Shown here piece by piece: positions 31,910-44,250 of a DNA stretch of 64,000 nt (position 1 is the stretch's first letter; the number at the start of each line of letters is the position of its first letter). The position numbers and the translations under genes were made by a program. The notes beneath the pieces were generated by a model, which was not told where the DNA came from, searched no databases, and saw only the letters and a program-made list of their open reading frames with translations. The DNA comes from Buddleja alternifolia (lineage: Eukaryota > Streptophyta > Magnoliopsida > Lamiales > Scrophulariaceae), in contig CM033396.1 in assembly GCA_019426215.1 (NCBI GenBank), positions 19,979,101 through 20,043,100 on the forward strand, in the 5' to 3' direction.

Positions 31910-32999
31910 GGTTTTCTTTGCTGTTTTTCAGGCCTGCACGCCACCTTTGGCCTGCCTTAATAGGCAGATGGATATTTTGCTCCCCCCTTCTTTCGAAAGG
32001 GGGTTTGAATATTGGCTTATGGATCGTTCCTTTTTTTATGACTTGTTACCTTATGTTTTCCTGCGAAAATTTTTGAATGTTCTGTCTGCATGGTAGGTGA
32101 GTTGTCTAGTATCCGAAAAAATCATTATCCATTGAGGAATCGAAATTTATAACTGTACGTAAAAGTGTCACCATAAAAACTGTAATGTAAAATTTATCAA
32201 CTTAGGGAAACCTATGCTACCTCTCAGGTATTCTTTTGTCGGGCTGTTTTTAACAATCTTAGGGAAATCAATATTTTCAGGAGGGCCTTTTATGATGAAT
32301 GCTTTCTAGTGTTACAAATGCAAATATATGAGATCACCATTTCATATTCTTTTGGCTGTCCTTATGACTCCAGGCACCGTCCCGTCCCTCATATTTTTAG
32401 TCATCACGGGCTTCACCTGGCCAGGGTGTCACCTCGGCATCTTTCCTTATTCTCCGTGCGCCTTTTCCCACCTTATATCACTATGGCGTTGGGATGTACC
32501 TGAGGTCTCACCCTAGCCAAAAGAGCGGATCGAAGTCACACTCAACCTTATTTCTCCGAAGTTGCCTTATATCTTCTTAAGTACGGGCCGGGGCCACGTC
32601 CATCCGACCTTATTTTTGGGTATTACATCCATCCTTATTCCTTCTAGGCGTAGGTCCTGCCAGATCCGTAGTCAAATGGCACCTGACTTAAACAGATCCT
32701 GGTATCCCACCCAGGTGTTGCATTCCTAGTCACCGTCTACCTTCACTCACCAACTCCCATGGAAACTACAATTTTGTGCAAACAGGTACAATAATGCAGA
32801 TGTATTTTACTAAAGAAAGAAATTATCAAGAAGAGAACAAATAAGTGTGGAATTTTATTAATACTTAGCTGGTTTTTGCAGTCTTCCCTCCGTGCAAAGA
32901 GGCTCACATTCTTCCTGAAATCATTTATCCTGATAGTTACAATAATAAAAATAAGAAAAATAATAAATCCATCTGCTTCCCCACCCTTGCTAACTCTTT
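31910..32999. other. Non-coding segment between aORF and pol of element 3
   Basis: No coding sequence. A palindrome, CCCCCTT and AAGGGGG around TTCGAA, lies near 31984-32005. The block near 32650-32750 (CCAGATCCGTAG, CACCCAGGTGTTGCATTCCTAG) is the counterpart of 1320-1420. Hairpins like those of arrays A and B were not found. Confidence 0.5.
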
Positions 33000-34188
33000 A
33001 GACATAGAATTTCTTTAGATTCTATATGTTCTATGGCCAGGGCAGCTGCTTTCCTTCGCTGTTTTATAGCTCGTAAGTGCCTTCTCTTAATACTTTTGTA
33101 ACCTTGTATGGGCCATCCCAGTTGGGTCCCAATTTCTTCACAGCATGCGTGGCGTCCACCCTCTTCAGCACGAGATCACCTACCTGGAATGACCGTGTCT
33201 TCACCTTTGCTGCTTGCGACCTTGCTATGCGCTGTTAGTACACCTCGATTTGTCGATATGCTATCTCCCTTCCCTCCTCTATCAGGTCTAGCTCCTCTCT
33301 CAAATGGCCTTCATTCTGCTCGGCTTCGAAGTGTTGGATCCTAAGAGTAGGTATTTTGATCTCGGGGGTATAACAGCTTCGGTCCCGTAAACTAATAGAA
33401 ATGGGCTTTCTCCTATGCTTATCTTAGGAGTGGCCCTATAGGACCACAAGACTGATTGCAGCTCGTCCACCCAGCTGCCCCATGCCTTTTCCAACCTGGT
33501 CCTCAGCCCTTGTAATAATATCCTGTTGGTGACCTCCACCTGGCCATTCGTCTGGGGGTGTGCCACCGAGCTGAAACGCTGTTGGATCCCCATTTCTTCA
33601 CACCATTCTTTCAACCTTGCTCCGCTAAACTGCCGGCCATTATCGGATATTATCTCTCTTAGTATACCGTATCTGCATATTATGTTTTTCCAAAGAAAGT
33701 GTATCACTTCTGCCTCAATTATTCAAGCTACTGCCTCTACCCACTTGCTGAAGTAATCTACTACCACTAACAAGAATTTCTTCTGCGCTCGCCCTATTGG
33801 AAATGGTCCAACTATATCCATCCCCCACCTGGCAAATGGGCAGGGAATGCAAGTACTATGCTAGTTTTAATATGAGGTTGGCATGCTTCTGACACTGTTC
33901 ATAACTCTTGACTAGCTCAACTGCATCTCCTCTCAGACTAAGCCAAAAGTATCCCGCTCTCAACATTTTACCGACGAGGGCCCCTCCTGCAATGTGACTT
34001 CCACAACATCCTTCATGGATTTCTCTCAAGATATACTTACCCTCCTCAACGGATATGCATTTCAAATAGGGCTGGACAAATCTTTTGTTATATAAGACAC
34101 CATCTAGGAGAGCAAATCTCTCAGATTGCATGAGCATTCTTTGCTGGTTGTACCGATCTGCTGGTATTTTATGATTGTTGTCCTCCAA
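33000..34188 (-). pseudogene. Integrase of Tat element 3
   Basis: Zinc region (HEGCCGSHIAGGALVGK, then YEQCQKHA, with the first Cys of the pair lost) near 33900-34030, core with ISDNGRQFSGARLKEW near 33640, and NGQVEVTNRILLQGLRTRLEKA near 33500, read without an intron. WSYRATPKISIGESPF follows, then a frameshifted C-terminal part down to about 33000. Stops separate the zinc region from the core near 33710-33860. The uninterrupted GLRTRLEK reading is the useful comparison for the intron in elements 1 and 2. Confidence 0.88.
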
Positions 34189-34189
34189 T

Positions 34190-35830
34190 CAGATTCGTCT
34201 GTCACATTAAGTACTTCTCCTGCATTCTCCAGGTTGGACCGGTTAGCTGTCTGTATTGTAATGTGTCTGGACTTGCTGTCTACTATCGAGCTCCCCGGTT
34301 TAGACAGGTAGTCAGCTTGCTGTTCTCAACTCGCGGTATTTGTTGGACTTCAAGTATTTTGAACTTCTTCTTCAGGGTTTCTACTATCTTCAGGTACTTT
34401 GCCATTCGCTCCTCCTTGGCCTCATAAGTTTCCTCTATCTGTTTGGTTACCAGCTGGGAATCAAAATAACTATCAGGTTTGTGCTCCTCCTTTTATTACC
34501 ATTTTTAACCTAATGATGAAGGCTTCATAGTCGGCCTCGTTGTTGCTAGCTTTGAACTCAAACTTCACCGCGTACTCCAACTGGTCTCCTTCTGAGGTGG
34601 TCAGCAGGATTCCCACCCCACTGCCCGCATAAGTGGCTGGCCCATCTACATGTAGTAGCCATATCTTCTCTTTTTCCTCTTTTTTTCCTTCGGGCTTTGT
34701 TATCTCGATAACAAAATCAGCTAGCACTTGTGCCTTAATGGTTGTGCAAGATGCATATTCGATCTTAAATTCTCCTAGCTCTACTGCCCATTTTACCAGC
34801 CTTCCTGATGTACCTGCTTTCCCCAGCACCGTTTTTAACGGTTGGTTGGTTTTTACAATAATTTTGTATGATAGAAAGTATGGTTTCAACCTCCTAGCTG
34901 TTATTACCACGACGAAGGCTAGTTTTTCTATCTTAGAGTATCTTGTTTCAATAACACTTAATACCTTGATGACATAATACACCGGTCTCTCTACTTTTTC
35001 CACCTCCTTAACCAGGACGGTGCTGATGGCCTTCTCAGCTACCGATATATACAATATCAGTGGTTCACCCAGTACAGGCTTGGTTAGTAATGGCACCTGG
35101 CTTAGATACTCTTTTAGCTCTTTGAAGGCTCGCCTGCAGTCCTCTGTCCAGCTGAACCCGTCTATTTTCCTTAGCACCTTAAAGAATGACAGACTTTTCT
35201 ATGCTGATTTTGAGATAAAACGGCTTAGAGCCGTGACTCTTCCATTCAACTGTTGTACCTCATTCACATTTCGTGGTTCTTTCATGTCTTGGATGGCCTT
35301 TATCTTCTCAGGGTTAACTTCTATACCTCTCTTTGTGACCATGTAGCCGAGAAATTTCCCGCCTTTAATTCTGAAGGCGCACTTAGCTAGATTTAGCTTC
35401 ATTCTATACTTTCTCGAAGGTCTGCTGCAAAACCTCCACATGGTTGCTAGTGACACGGCTTTTCACCACCATGTCATCTATGTATACTTCTATATTCTTT
35501 CCTAGCTGATCTCGGAACATCATGTCCACCAGCCGTTGATAGGTGGCTCCGGCATTCTTGAGCCCAAATGGCATTATCACATAACAATAAGTGCCAAATA
35601 AAGTAATGAAGCTGACTTTTCTTTGATCTTCTTCATCTAGTGGTATCTGGTGATATCCACTCTGTGCGTCCATCATGCTAAGCAGCTCGAAACTGGGTGT
35701 TGAATCGACCAGCTGATCTATCCTAGGTAAGGGGTAATGATCTTTAGGGCAAGCCAAATTTAGGTCTCCAAAATCGATGCACATCCTCCATTTATTACCT
35801 TCTTTTGGTACTAGCACAGCATTGGAAACC
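34190..35830 (-). pseudogene. RT and dual RNase H of Tat element 3
   Basis: RT motifs are CPKDHYPLPRIDQLVD, SMMDAQSGYHQIPLDEED, MPFGLKNAGATYQRLVD and YIDD (near 35490). After a frameshift near 35404-35456 the thumb region and first RNase H follow (LILYISVAEKAISTVL, ERPVYYVIKVL). The second RNase H starts WLLHVDGPATYAGSG near 34660 and keeps NNEADYEAF. It ends at 34473, and the rest is in broken frames down to about 34190. The order and the extra RNase H support the Tat assignment. Confidence 0.88.
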
Positions 35831-35832
35831 CA

Positions 35833-37180
35833 TTAAGGAAATTGGATTTTCGCCATGTGTCTTGCTCTCAACAATTTTTCCAGCTCGACCTTGATAATTG
35901 CATCTTTTTCAGGCCCAAAATGTCGCTTTTTTTGGATCACTGGATGAGCATCGGGGTATACATTAAGATGATGTTGTATCACAACAGGGTCTATTCCCAC
36001 CAGATCATCTGCTAACCAGGAGAAGACGTCAGCATGCTCTTGTAGGACTTTTATTAGTCCTTCCTTCAATTCACGTTTTAGGTGAGACTCAATTCTCACC
36101 ATTTTCTAGGTATCCTCTGGGATTACTTCCACACTCATGAGCTCACCCACGGGCTCCACATGTGCTACCATCTTCTTTTCTTGACCTCCTGTCTTGAAGT
36201 CAATTTTCTATTTTTGTCCTCCTGACCTCCTGTCTCCTTCCCCAAGGATGCCACGTAGTACCTCCTGGACATACCCTGGTCTTCTGACACCTCCCCTACC
36301 CCTTCTGGTGTGGGAAACTTGATTTTCATGTAGGGTATAGAGATCACTGCTTCGAAGGATATCAGGGTAGGCATCGCTACTATCACATTGTATGCTGAGG
36401 GTGTATCGACTATCAGAAATTTTATCAGTCGGGTTGTTCGGTTAGGCTCTTCTCCTAGAGACATAGGCAGAGTAATTTGTCCGACTGGCTGGACCGCCTC
36501 CTAGTAAATCTATACAAAGGAGTGTTGGTATTCTCGAGCTTGATATCTCGCAGATCCATTTGCTTGTACACCTGGTAAAATAGTATATCTACCGAGTTGC
36601 CACCGTCTATGAAGACGGGCTGCACCTGGTAGCTGGCGATGGTAGCAGAAATGACTAGAGCATCATTATGAGGAGTTAACACGGTCTTTGCATTAGCTGG
36701 TCCAAAACAAATTTCTCCTTGAGGGCGGCTCTGGCTTAGATTCAAGAAAAATTTGGGTACCTGCTCAGCGGTTCTAACTTGCCTAAGTAAACACCTCTTT
36801 GAGATTGCGAGAGGCATTCCCCCTGATATCATATGTATGACTCCTTTCTTGGGTTCGTTAGCTGCCACTCCAGTTGGCACGACCTGGCTGCTAGCTTGAG
36901 GGTTAGATCTACTGCTCAGCTGTTGGGGAAAATGTCTTCTCCCTGCTGGTCCAGCTCTCCTAGTTGTTCCGCCTCTTCCTGCTCTGCGACCCGGATTAGT
37001 TCTTTCTCTATGCCTAGGGTTCCCTCTTCCTCGCCCCGAAGTTCTCCCTGAATAGCTTTCGGTAGGACCTCCTGAATAGCTTCCGACACTGTTATGCACC
37101 ATAGGTCCATTCATTTGGCCTGATCTGATAAGGCGTTCAATTTCTTTCGCAAAATCCTTGCAACCATCCGTAGGATGCAC
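35833..37180 (-). pseudogene. Protease and C-terminal gag of Tat element 3
   Basis: The N-terminal RT linker ([20 protein letters not shown]) is at 35833-36102. The protease has the active site in the form FIDGGNSVDILF near 36590, where Gly and Asn replace the usual Thr and Ser of DTGS, followed by AYNVIVAMPTLISFEAV. Upstream lies an Arg/Gly-rich gag tail (GRGRGNPRHRERTNPGRRAG near 36990). Stops and frameshifts occur near 36165, 36455 and 36105. Confidence 0.82.
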
Positions 37181-38807
37181 GTACGCTCTGTGGAAACAGC
37201 AGTAGGGTCGCGCCCTCTGGCGCTGATGCTATCACTTTGTTGTCCACCTCCATGATGCGTTGGTTAGGTTCCCTGGGTTCTGTCCTATACGGTAGTTGAT
37301 CTTGCATCCTACCTGGTACAGGTCCGAGTGTGTTCCATCTTCCTCTATTGTCCCGACGTTGTCCGTTCCTGATCTCTTCTTCTTTCTTATCCTTTCTCTG
37401 CTTAGATCGCCTCATCAGTTGAGCATCTTCCATATTAACGTATTTCTTCGCCCTGCTCAACAAGTCATCGAAATTGCTCGCAGGCTTCTTAGTAAGTGAC
37501 TTAAATAGGTCACCCTCACGTAACCCTTGTGTGAATGCGCTGGATTTCAGCTCGACTGTAGCAGCTGGAATTTCCAGTGTGGCAGCATTAAAGCGCTTCA
37601 CGTAAGAGCGCAACATCTCATCTCCTCTTTGTTTGAAGTTGAACAATGTCAATGAAGTCTTCTCATGTCTTTTGCTGCTAACAAACTGGTGAAGAAACTA
37701 GTTGTTGAATTCTTGGAAGGATCCGATAGATCCCTCCGCTAGATGGTTGAACCACAGCTAGGCTAACTTGGTCAGCGTGGTCAGGAAGACTCTGCACTTA
37801 ATTGTGTCTGTGTACCTGTGCAGCAGAGCATAATTTCTAAAAGTGTACAAATGATCTTCTGGATCAGAAGTACCATCATAGGGTGTGATGGAGTGAATTC
37901 GAAAATCTCTGGGTAGATCTTCCTTCATGATAGTTCTAGTGAAAGGAACCCCGCGATCTTCTTGTTGTTTCCCTCATCCTATCTTCCTCTCCTTCTCTTC
38001 CATTTTCCTGGTCATAGCTTCAAATTTGTCTTGGCTATCTTTCAGCTTGTTCAGCTTATCTGGCTCGTCCAGCAGGGACCGAGCTGACTCGTAATTGCTA
38101 GCCTTGTCCTCGAGATCTTTTCTCTTCTCTTTCCAATGGTCGGGCTGATACCGACAAGGGTCACCTGCAGTGTCAGCTCTCCCTGGTACTTGTCTTTTCT
38201 TTTGTGCAGCGTGAACGTTGCCTTCTGGTATTTTATCTTGCTGGGCCTTGGGTGGTGGGATCCACCCTTCTTGATCATCATCTCCTAACCATCCAGCACG
38301 CCGTGTTTGGCGTCCCTCCGAGGCAGGATACTTCCTGCGAGGCTCTCCCTTTTCTTCTTCTTCGGGCTGAGTTAGAAACTCCACCTTGCTGATTCTTTTA
38401 CCGTAAATCAGTTCAGGAGTAATTCCGATATCATCCGCACCACCTTCTCTTGGTGCCACTGGAGTTCTCTCGGGTACCTGTGACATTAAATTTCTTTCGT
38501 ACCTTCTAGATCCTTGGGGACCTGAATTCTTCATGGCTTTCTCAATAGCTACATTCGCAATTGCTCGCAACTGCTCAGCCGTTAAGTGGTAAGAAGGATT
38601 TGATGCTAACTGATCAGCTCCCTGGTCAGCTAACCCTTCTGGCTGCAGAAAAGTCTCTTTCTCACCCGCTAGATCCTCGGCTGCTTTGTCCATCGGTAAT
38701 CCTTGGATCTCATCAATCAGTCGCCTAGCTAAGATAGCCTGCGTCTCAGGTGCATGATTATCCTTGCCCGAACAAAGTAGCATTTTTTCTTTTCCTTTGT
38801 TCCTCAT
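37137..38807 (-). pseudogene. Gag of Tat element 3
   Basis: The likely start is ATG at 38807 (MRNKGKEKMLL). The N-terminal part is charged and rich in Glu, Lys and Gln down to the stop at 37974. The capsid-like domain spans roughly 37970-37640 with stops. The same frame as the start reopens at 37652-37137 (FNFKQRGDEMLRSYVKRFNA, AFTQGLREGDLFKSLTKKPA), which matches the end of the capsid domain in element 1. The product would be the structural protein of virus-like particles. Confidence 0.82.
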
Positions 38808-38893
38808 GGCCTCTTACATTTCGGTCATTCCTTTTCCTGCCATCAAGATTCGAAAACAAATACTCACAGAAAACAAATAAAATTTACCTCACG

Positions 38894-39328
38894 CCTTGAA
38901 TCTCAATTATATTTGTAAGAGAACAACAAATATGTAGCATTTGGTTTCTATTTGTACAAACATTCATTTCAAGTTTTTCAACAAGCCTAAATATGTTCGT
39001 GCTTGTTCCAATATATAAAATAGAAAATGAGTTACAAAAAAATTAATAAATCCATGTAGGCAATTAAAGTATGAAAAAAGATAAAAGAATCCCAATTAAA
39101 TCAATTTGTGACATATGGCAATACATGTGGCATAAAGAGTAATAGCATGGGAAATAGTTTGGGAATTATTTTTTCCAAGAGAAATATTTTGGAAAAAACC
39201 TCCCTCCTGGATGTTCATAAATTAAACATAAATTATGCAAAAAAAATTGTATTGTTCAATTTGACTTGATTAAAGTTCGATTCGGTTAATAATTAAATCA
39301 TCATGTCTAATTTATTTATTTTTAAAAA
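38894..39328. other. AT-rich non-coding sequence
   Basis: Nothing was recognised between the truncated Tat element 3 and the first MITE. Confidence 0.5.
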
Positions 39329-39709
39329 GGGATAATTGCATAAGATCCCCATGTGATAAGCGAAATTTGTGTCAAACTCTCTTGTGTTAAGTTTTTTGTG
39401 TAGCGCCCCCTTGTGTTCCATTTTATTTTGCCTACTATCCCTTTTTAAATTTTTTTTTGGCGTTTTTTTTTTATCATAAATGTTCTAGATCCAACTCAAA
39501 TTCAATTATTTATTTATTATAAACATGTAAAGGGCAAAAATGCATTTGGATTGACATTTATGATGGAAAAAAAACACCAAAAGAAAATCGAAAAAGGGAG
39601 AATATGCAGAATAAATTGGAACACAAGAGGGCGCCACGCAAAAAAACTAACACAGGGAGTTTGGTGCAGGTTTCGCTTATCACGGGAGGGGATCTTATGC
39701 AATTATCCC
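39329..39709. mobile_element. MITE with GGGATAATTGCATAAGATC ends
   Basis: The left end (GGGATAATTGCATAAGATCC, later AGCGAAATTTG and CGCCCCCTTGTGTTCC) is the reverse complement, with mismatches, of the right end (GGAACACAAGAGGGCGCC ... GGATCTTATGCAATTATCCC). The arms are about 100 bases around an AT-rich centre. There is no coding capacity. The flanks are A-rich on both sides, so a target duplication cannot be fixed. Confidence 0.75.
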
Positions 39710-40900
39710 TAAAAAAAATGCAGGTCTCGAGAGTCCAAACGGATGTTGGCTATGTTGGTCCAAACATGCCTCACCGGTCTAACTGGGTCTTGCGGTTCCA
39801 GTTCCGGGACCCGCTTAAACTATAGGAGCGGTTTCAGGTCCAAGGGGAACCGACTCGAAACCGCCCCGTTGCCATCCCTGCATAGGATCCATTGAAATGC
39901 CTAGTTGGGAACCCATGATTTTAATTTCTCACATAGACTTTCCTTGTAAACATTTTGGAAACTAAGGATGATTTTGAGAGCCATGCTTTAACTTCTCATA
40001 TGAGTAGCTCCATAAAATAATTATTAACTCAATACATTGTGCTTATGCGGGCTTCAAGTTCATTGAGTCAGCACAAACAATTTAAATCCATAGTTTTCTC
40101 AATCCATAAACAGATGAAATGACGAAAACATGGAAGAACTAGTAATCAATGAGACAAAAGAAGAATCTGAAGCCCGCATTTCGGGAGAGTTTTACAAGAG
40201 AACATATCAACAGAACAGAAGTCGTTAAGGAGACACGACATACAAATTTGTCACATCTTCAAATAATAATAATACTACTTTTCCATGAAAAGAGTGAGCT
40301 ATTCCAATCAGCTTAATTATATCTGCAGAAAGATGCCAACACAAAACATCAGACATTAATTTTTATGTATGTATAGAGAAGAAGCATACAATTCGAAGCA
40401 TACACTAATCATCATGGACATGCCTGCCTTTCCTTTCTATGATGGAATAGGTATTTCTTCTGCCCATTTACCCAAAAAGACACACACTCACATACTTAAT
40501 CAAAAAATAAGGCTAACGAACAAGCATGGGAAATGTAAAAACTACTTATTTCCACCTATACTACTTATTTCCTTCATTATATCGTCAAGGGAATATCTTG
40601 AAACAAAAAAGGATCAAACTAATCGGAGTAGAACTGAGAAAATGAATGTGACTTCAGCCAATGGAAAAAAAGGACGTAGAGGATAATGTCATGAAATAGC
40701 AACAGATGAACATGACCTGTGATTTTGGGATGAATATTTTGTAGCAAGGGAAGAAATCAGACAACAAAGATTGGTGAGGTTATATAACAGTTCAATAAGG
40801 TCACCAGTTGCACCAGTTCAGAAAATGATGGAACTAAAATTAAAAATGGATGAAGACGTCAAGCAAAAATAACGAGAGCAAATAGATAGTATACAAAAAA
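39710..40900. other. Non-coding sequence downstream of the epimerase-like gene
   Basis: No protein or RNA gene was recognised. Several plus-strand ORFs are short and of ordinary composition, and I do not call them. Confidence 0.45.
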
Positions 40901-41127
40901 GGGATAATTACACTCACACTCCCTCAATGATAAGGTAATTACACAAACCTCCCTTCACTAATTGATAATTACAAAGACACCTCCTCATGTTAAAGATTTC
41001 TTACAATTGCACCCCCTGTAAACCTTACCGATAGACCCCCTGAGGAGGTGTGTTTGTAATTATCAATTAGTGAGGGGATGTTTGTGTAATTACCCCATCA
41101 TTGAGGGGGTGTGAGTGTAATTATCCC
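40901..41127. mobile_element. Mutator-type MITE, 227 bases, with 9-bp target duplication
   Basis: The two halves are long inverted repeats: GGGATAATTACACTCACAC at the left and GTGTGAGTGTAATTATCCC at the right, with pairing continuing for more than 80 bases. Direct repeats TACAAAAAA at 40892-40900 and 41128-41136 flank it. A 9-bp duplication with long terminal inverted repeats fits the Mutator superfamily. Confidence 0.85.
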
Positions 41128-41331
41128 TACAAAAAACAATATGGACCATTGCTGCAGTACGTCAAAGCGGAAGAAGGGGAAGGGAACAAATAAAGGAAAA
41201 ATTGATGGTACTTAGAGTTGCACTATATGAGAAACCTAAAGTATCTATTTTACCTAGTTCATAGGTAAACGAAAAACAAAGTGTTGAATGGGTATAGTAG
41301 TACGTTTAAGTAAGCAAGAAAACACAAAAGA

Positions 41332-41352
41332 GGGGGGGGGGGGGGGGGGGGG
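41332..41352 (+). repeat. Run of 21 G
   Basis: An uninterrupted G homopolymer about 270 bases beyond the stop codon of the epimerase-like gene (which reads on the minus strand, so its transcript would carry C here). Homopolymer length is error-prone in sequencing. Confidence 0.8.
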
Positions 41353-41624
41353 AAGACAAATGACATTTGAAAGCGTGTCTTCAAGAACATCAGTTAACCC
41401 TTCAAACAACTTCATTGTTTGGAGAATACAGAGAAAAAGGTAAAAGAATACTAATAAATATAAGAGGAGCTCAAAGACACTATTAGAGAGCTATTAATAG
41501 TAAACTAGAACTAACAATGCGAACATGTGTATGTGTGTGTGTGCATGCTGGATTATATTGTGCATTATTTTAAGTAAATGATGCATGCTTGTATGAAAAC
41601 ACGTTAAATAAATGCAAATGGAAC

Positions 41625-43648
41625 TTACCACACAATATTATCCCAATGTAGAAAACCTCCGTGGCCTCTAGCATTTGAAAACTTGTAAATTGGACCGGAA
41701 ACTAACAAAAGAAAATATTCCTAGTTATGAAGAAGATATATAACACTGTCATAACAGTTACTATCCAAGGCTGTGGAAAAAAAAAAGGTGGAAATCGGAA
41801 AGAGAGGTGAGAGTACCTTCATAACCCCCAAGAACTGGGTCCTCTGCCAGTAAGATGGGAGTATCGAGGTCGATGAATCTACAAAAAATTTATCTTTTAG
41901 ATATTATACGAAGCTGAAACTATCATGAGATGTTTTGCACGTAAGGAAAAGCAGATGATACAAAATAATTTCTCAACAGCTGATAGATAGAACATCGTCA
42001 ACTAGAATCCTAAATTATTCGTTTGGCACTTTGGCTTAATGGAATTGATTACAAATTTACAAGTATTTATAAAAAAAAGTTAGTGAATATATATATATAA
42101 AGCTTATTGGCTTACTTGAAACAGCCAAGTCCAGCAGCCAAATTACCAGCAAAGCCCATCGCAAGTCTAGTTTCAACCATACCACCAATCATCAAATCTA
42201 ATCCCGAACCCTTTGCTAATTCAATGATTTCAAGAGCCTCAAGCACTCCAAGTTTTGCAAGCTTAATGTTGATTACATGAGCAAGATTTTCCTTCACTAT
42301 TCTCTTTACATCCTCTAAACTACGACAGCTTTCATCGGCAGCAACAGATACCCCATATTTGTTTCTTGCAACATTACTAACATAACCAAGACCTTTCCAA
42401 TCGTCTCTGTGAACTGGTTGTTCGAAAAGAATTGGTGTCACCTCCATTTCGTGTAATTTTTGCAGAACTGTAATGGCTTCCTCAGAGTTGTAACCTTCAT
42501 TAGCATCTAAAACAAACAAGCAATCTGGATGGACTGTGCGTATGGCTTGAAGCACTTGAATGTCAGCCGTCAGATTCTTCCCCACTTTGAGCTTTAAGAT
42601 GTTGAACCCTTGAATGCGATACTTGGAAGCCAGCTCAGCCGCTTCAGTTGGGGAAACTATTGGAATTGTTATATCTGTTGTTATTTCATTCGAATATCCT
42701 CCAAACAGTCTCCATAAAGGTATTCTAATGCTGTTTGCTACTGCATCAATCAATGCCATCTCGATTCCCGCTCTCACCTTTATTCATCAACAGATACAAT
42801 TTAGCATCAGAAACTGGGATTTAAGTACTAGTATTGCATGCATTTCATAACAGTTTGTTCTACTATCATGACACATGCATATCGTTTAAACTAGTATTGC
42901 AATTTAGGTGACTAAATTGTCCCAGTAAAGTCAGGTCAGCAGCATGTGACTACCTAAATTAGGCCCATATCAATAACATTTTAATTTATTAGTACTTAAA
43001 AGCTCTAAATAAATTCACATGTGGAGGATAAGATGGCGAATACAGTTTTATTTGTTCAATTGCAGTTTCCAATGGGAAGTCTTCCCACTGAATTCTAAAG
43101 AAAAAAGAAGGTAAGAACATACAAAGAATTGATGCACCTAAAATTGAAGTGGTTTGCACAGGAGAAGTAAGACTCACAGAGGCAAATTGATGAGCAGGAA
43201 GCATGTGATTAATGTCAGTTAAGAGTAGACCCAAAGTCTTGCGAGGAGTGTTCTTAAGAAAGTGGGACGCATCTGAAACTTTGGCCAAAGCTGCGAGCTG
43301 ATCCTCCTCTGCAGTTACATGGGGTAGAAGAGGAGCCTCTCCCCATCCCACACACCCATTACTGAGTTCAATTCGAATACCCACATTCTCTACACGTTCC
43401 AGCCTTGATGATGCTATGGTGAAGGGTGCAATTAGAGGAACGTTCAACGCCCTACCCTCAGCTCTCTGAACATCTACTGTAAATGTTTCCATCAAATTCT
43501 TGAACCCAAAGCATGTCGACGACGATGATGGGGCAGCCATACAGGCTCTGATGGAGGAGGACGAGGGGTTCTTCTTACCAAGTTTTGTAGTGTTTAATTG
43601 AGATATGTTCAAGGAAAAACAGAGGGAGGATGATGATGAACCCACCAT
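41625..43648 (-). CDS. L-Ala-D/L-amino-acid epimerase-like protein (enolase superfamily), 4 exons
   Basis: Exons on the minus strand: 43648-43178, 42777-42116, 41878-41817 and 41701-41625. All introns are GT-AG. The total is 1272 bases, 423 residues plus TAA. The Ser-rich N-terminus suggests a plastid transit peptide (inferred). The enolase N-terminal domain comes first, then the barrel with the KLK motif (Lys219 and Lys221), metal-ligand candidates Asp248 (LDANEGY), Glu276 (FEQPVH) and Asp305 (AADESC), and Lys329 (INIKLAK). It ends ARGHGGFLHWDNIVW. These match plant proteins annotated as dipeptide epimerases of the muconate-lactonising/mandelate-racemase group. The catalytic residues are all present, so it is probably active, though its substrate in plants is not established. 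The start codon is the first ATG of the open frame (ATGG context). It is the only intact host gene here. Confidence 0.9.
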
Positions 43649-43876
43649 TCTTAATTCTTTTCTTTCCGGAGTCGAGTTGTTGAGGATTAAGAAATTAACA
43701 ATAATTGAGTAGTAGTCATGTTTTTACATATTCATTCATACATTAAAAAAATGAACATGTCAGTCAGTGCTCAAAACAAACACAGTGCCAATGCTGTTTT
43801 TTGGATCATTGCATTTTGCATGTGTTTGCCTTTGTTTGCCGATCTAAAGTCGTCTGTCTATTTACCAATAAAAAAA

Positions 43877-44250
43877 GGGATAATTGCATTAAAAGTCTCG
43901 TGTTATTTCAAAAATGCTAAAATTTCTTTGGGTTAACAAAATAGTCTGATTACTCTCCTGTGTTTTTAAAAAGTATGCAAAATAGCCAAATTTTATTAAA
44001 ATAATAAAAGAAAATATGTGTTTTTTGGTGAATTAACACTATTTACCTTTTATAAAATATGAAAAGTATATAAATAACAAATAAGCATATCAATAAAGGT
44101 GAAAAACATAAAAAACGTGCTCGTTTTTCAATAGTATTTTAGTTTTTTGCACATTTTTAAAAATTACAAAGAACGATTAGCTTATTTCGTTAATATAATA
44201 AGAGTTTTTAATATTTTTGAAATAACATAGAGGGTTTCATGCAATTACCA
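43877..44250. mobile_element. MITE upstream of the epimerase-like gene
   Basis: The left end GGGATAATTGCATTAAAAG and the right end, whose complement reads GGTAATTGCATGAAACCC, form inverted repeats. They continue with TTATTTCAAAAAT near 43905 and ATTTTTGAAATAA near 44213. The interior is AT-rich. The GGGATAATTGCAT end is shared with the MITE at 39329-39709. It lies about 230 bases upstream of the epimerase start codon. Confidence 0.65.

Larger units (their letters stand above)
31765..38893 (-). mobile_element. Ty3/gypsy Tat-type element 3 (different family), both ends missing
   Basis: It has the same order as elements 1 and 2 (aORF tail on plus; integrase, RNase H, RT, protease and gag on minus), but the sequences are clearly more distant, the integrase has no intron and the hairpin array is absent. 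The left end stops in the aORF tail. The right end stops in the leader just before where a primer site should be: the shared words ATTTACCTCACG at 38882-38893 are the last match to element 1 (7659-7670). No LTR of this element is present. Confidence 0.88.

Noticed and set aside
40369..40686. Plus-strand ORF of 105 codons as a host gene
   Set aside because: Ordinary composition, no domain, and low-complexity Lys-rich end; nothing distinguishes it from chance.
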